Origin: Eucommia ulmoides
Taxonomy: Eukaryota > Streptophyta > Magnoliopsida > Garryales > Eucommiaceae
Assembly (NCBI GenBank): GCA_016647705.1
Contig: CM028328.1
Coordinates: 41,889,429-41,953,428, forward strand
Length of the DNA: 64,000 bases
Direction of reading: 5' to 3'
The position numbers were made by a program, and so were the translations under genes. Within the stretch, counting starts at the first letter, position 1; every line of letters starts with the position of its first letter. The notes under the pieces are model-generated. The model searched no databases, had not been told where the DNA came from, and saw only the letters and a program-made list of their open reading frames with translations. Below are positions 62,111-64,000 of this stretch, piece after piece.

Positions 62111-63176
62111 CAATGTTTTAAAAATCGGACTAAACCGGCTAGTTCAACTGGTTTAACTGTCGACCGATTCTAATTCCGATCCAAAAAACCCCCTAAAACC
62201 GTTTTATCCCCAAAACTGTCCAACCAGCTGATTCGAACCGGTTCGACCGCCGAACCGGAACAGTACCAAGGGAACTGGATGGTTTTTTGAGTTTTCTTTT
62301 TTGTATGAATCCTTCCCCCAAAAAACCCTAAAATTCTCCAAAAATCGCTGACTTTCTCCTCGCTCTGTTGCTCTCTCTCAAACCCATCTCCGATTTCAGC
62401 CGTCGTCGATTTTTGCTGCCCTAAAATCCCAAATTATCTTCGATTTTAGCCATTTTCACTACCGATCTCAGTCCTTCCCCTGTTTTTTGTCCGATTTTAG
62501 CCCTAAAATCTCCTATTTTTCTGTCCAATCTCGGTAGGCGACGACAACGACCGTTGACAAAGGACGAATCTTTTTCTTGCTCGTGCAACCTCCGCCGACG
62601 ACGACAGCCATTCCATGTTTGGATCATTCTAATTCATTTTTATTCATTAGTTTATTTGATTTCGGCATATCTTTTAGATTGTTTCTATTTTGGTTTGTTC
62701 ATCTGTTTCTCTATTGTGTTTGGAAACTTAAAATTGATGATTTGGAATTAGAATTTTGAATGTAGAGCCGCTAATTTCTTGTTTCAATTCCAAGGATCTG
62801 ATTTTGTTCAACCAAACACAGCCTTAGTTTGTTTCAAATTGAACCCTTGTTTTTAATTATTCGGATTGTTAATTTCCTATATTTTCTGGTTCATTTTTGG
62901 AGAAAAATGGCATATGGAAGAATGGTGGATCACAATTGAAGAGAGAGAAAGGAGGGACTGGATTAAAATTGGTAAAAAAATGGTATATATATATATATAT
63001 TAATGATGTAATTATGATATCACAGTTCAATCGCGGTTTGTATATATATATATATATATATTAATGATGTAATTATGATATCACGGTTCAATCGCGGTTT
63101 GCCTATCGGTTGAACCAGTGACCGGTGACCCAATGATTTTTCTGGTTCGTTGTCCGGTCAGATTTTTAAAACATTG
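62111..63176. mobile_element. hAT-like non-autonomous DNA transposon, 1066 bp
   Basis: The terminal inverted repeat CAATGTTTTAAAAATC is perfect at both ends (16 bp), with weaker pairing inward (GGAC / GTCC). The flanking 8 bp are TGTTTGGA at the left and TGTTTCGG at the right, 6 of 8 identical, fitting a decayed hAT 8-bp duplication. Subterminal regions repeat CCGGTTCAAC / GGTTGAACC words, as hAT transposase-binding regions do. The middle (62290-62640) resembles the pyrimidine-rich 5' region of a plant gene and may be captured. No transposase frame was found. Confidence 0.7.
62983..63101. repeat. Two-copy tandem duplication (about 60 bp) inside the hAT-like element
   Basis: A (TA)n run plus TTAATGATGTAATTATGATATCAC.GTTCAATCGCGGTTTG occurs at about 62983-63040 and again at 63041-63101, with one base difference in the unique part. 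Confidence 0.92.
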
Positions 63177-63184
63177 TGTTTCGG

Positions 63185-63436
63185 TTACTTGAAAAAGTTT
63201 TTTTTTTTTTTTTTGTCCTAAATTTTACTGTCCACTCTTTATCTAATTCATTTATTTTAATAATTTATAATTTTTTGAGAAGTTATTGTATTGAAAATTA
63301 TTTTAATCGTTTATATGAAAAATCAATGATTTTTCATATATAGTGAAATGATATTGAATTATTGAAAAGCTAATGTCGTGCCTGTATTGTGATATGGGTA
63401 GTTTTACCCATGAAACATCATATGTCTTAAGTAAAC
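63185..63436. other. Short gene-free spacer
   Basis: AT-rich, with a T run at 63199-63214. No gene seen. Confidence 0.5.
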
Positions 63437-64000
63437 TGTAGCGGACCAGGTCAACCAGAGCTCATCGATATTCAACATGCTATAATCAATTAGGCCTGAA
63501 CATTGGGCCTACATGGGCAGCAACAAATAAAACATAGGTCCAATATAAAAGACCCATAGAGATGTACTCTCGAGCCTACAAATAATCTGAACAAATCCAA
63601 TTTAAATATGGAGATCTTCTACACGAACATTGGGTCAGTTATGATCATGGCGAAATACTGGGAAAACAAGTATTCTTATTCTCTACATATATTATTTCAT
63701 TTAGACCAAAATGGCTACCCAAACTTTTTACTCTACAAGACCTGTTTAGCTTATTCTCATGATAGATGGTATTTGGCTGATACCACATTGGTATCCCAAG
63801 TGTTGCAAGTGTGATTTAGGATTGGAAGAGTGGACCAATAACAAAATCGTGCAACATTATTTGACATCGTCTGTGGGAATAAAATAAGAAATTGTAGCAA
63901 TGACTTTACAACAAAGATTAGGGCAAGGTACTACAAGTGAGGTACCACATGGCAATGTTGTTGCTGAAGAAGATCGGGCCGCAAAGGTAGCTGTTGTTCC
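63437..64000 (+). mobile_element. Start of a Ty3/gypsy (Tat-like) element running out of the window (element G)
   Basis: A candidate LTR starts TGTAGCGGACC at 63437 and ends CGTGCAACA at 63856, with TATA-like AATATAAAAGAC near 63550. Then TTTGACATCGTCTGTGGGA (about 63860-63878) resembles the Tat-type primer-binding site. From 63900 an open frame begins MTLQQRLGQGTTSEVPHG and stays open to the window end, in the place of gag. The LTR start is uncertain. Whether the element is whole cannot be judged. Confidence 0.6.

Overview
This window is nuclear DNA from a flowering plant, most likely a eudicot. It is AT-rich, has GT-AG introns and very long intergenic spacers, and carries several layers of Ty3/gypsy and Ty1/copia retrotransposon fossils. 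Only two host genes are well supported, both on the + strand: a secreted beta-1,3-glucanase with a C-terminal X8 (CBM43) domain (31618-36070, three exons, 453 aa) and ALG5, the dolichyl-phosphate beta-glucosyltransferase of the ER N-glycan pathway (41491-48464, ten exons, 334 aa). All exon joins in both genes keep frame and give family-typical proteins. They look like ordinary neighbours with no functional link.

Layout. 1-7808: most of a chromovirus-type gypsy element on the minus strand with a 2.9-kb LTR, cut by the window start. It sits inside the left LTR of an older Tat-type gypsy element (7809-20142, minus), which carries gag, protease, RT, RNase H and integrase remnants plus a + strand antisense gene region. 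20143-20829: the end of a copia LTR with its primer-binding site. 20830-25739: a minus-strand copia fossil with an extra partial LTR. 26192-26971: a solo Tat-type LTR with 5-bp target duplications. 27400-29900: a second copia fossil. 31618-36070: glucanase. 37765-38541: another solo LTR with perfect 5-bp duplications. 39436-40413: a fold-back Mutator-like element with a perfect 9-bp duplication. 40640-41350: palindromic repeats and a decayed tRNA-Lys just upstream of ALG5. 41491-48464: ALG5. 50602-57789: a composite insertion (below). 59986-61420: two tandem-repeat arrays. 62111-63176: a hAT-like DNA element. 63437-64000: the start of another gypsy element that runs out of the window.

The most unusual object is 50602-57789. 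Two related chromovirus LTRs face each other in inverted orientation, so both outer ends are the U5 (CA) end of an LTR. The same 5-bp word (aaaac) lies directly outside each end, as if the whole 7.2 kb had integrated as one piece. Between the arms lie a gag remnant and about 2.2 kb of organelle-like DNA, including a short patch of plastid ndhB. Standard LTR elements have direct, not inverted, LTRs, so this suggests an aberrant cDNA or recombinant that was still handled by an integrase.

Limits: all calls come from reading the sequence. No database search, alignment program or expression data was available. Family names for transposons rest on motif recognition, and divergence figures are hand counts over short stretches.
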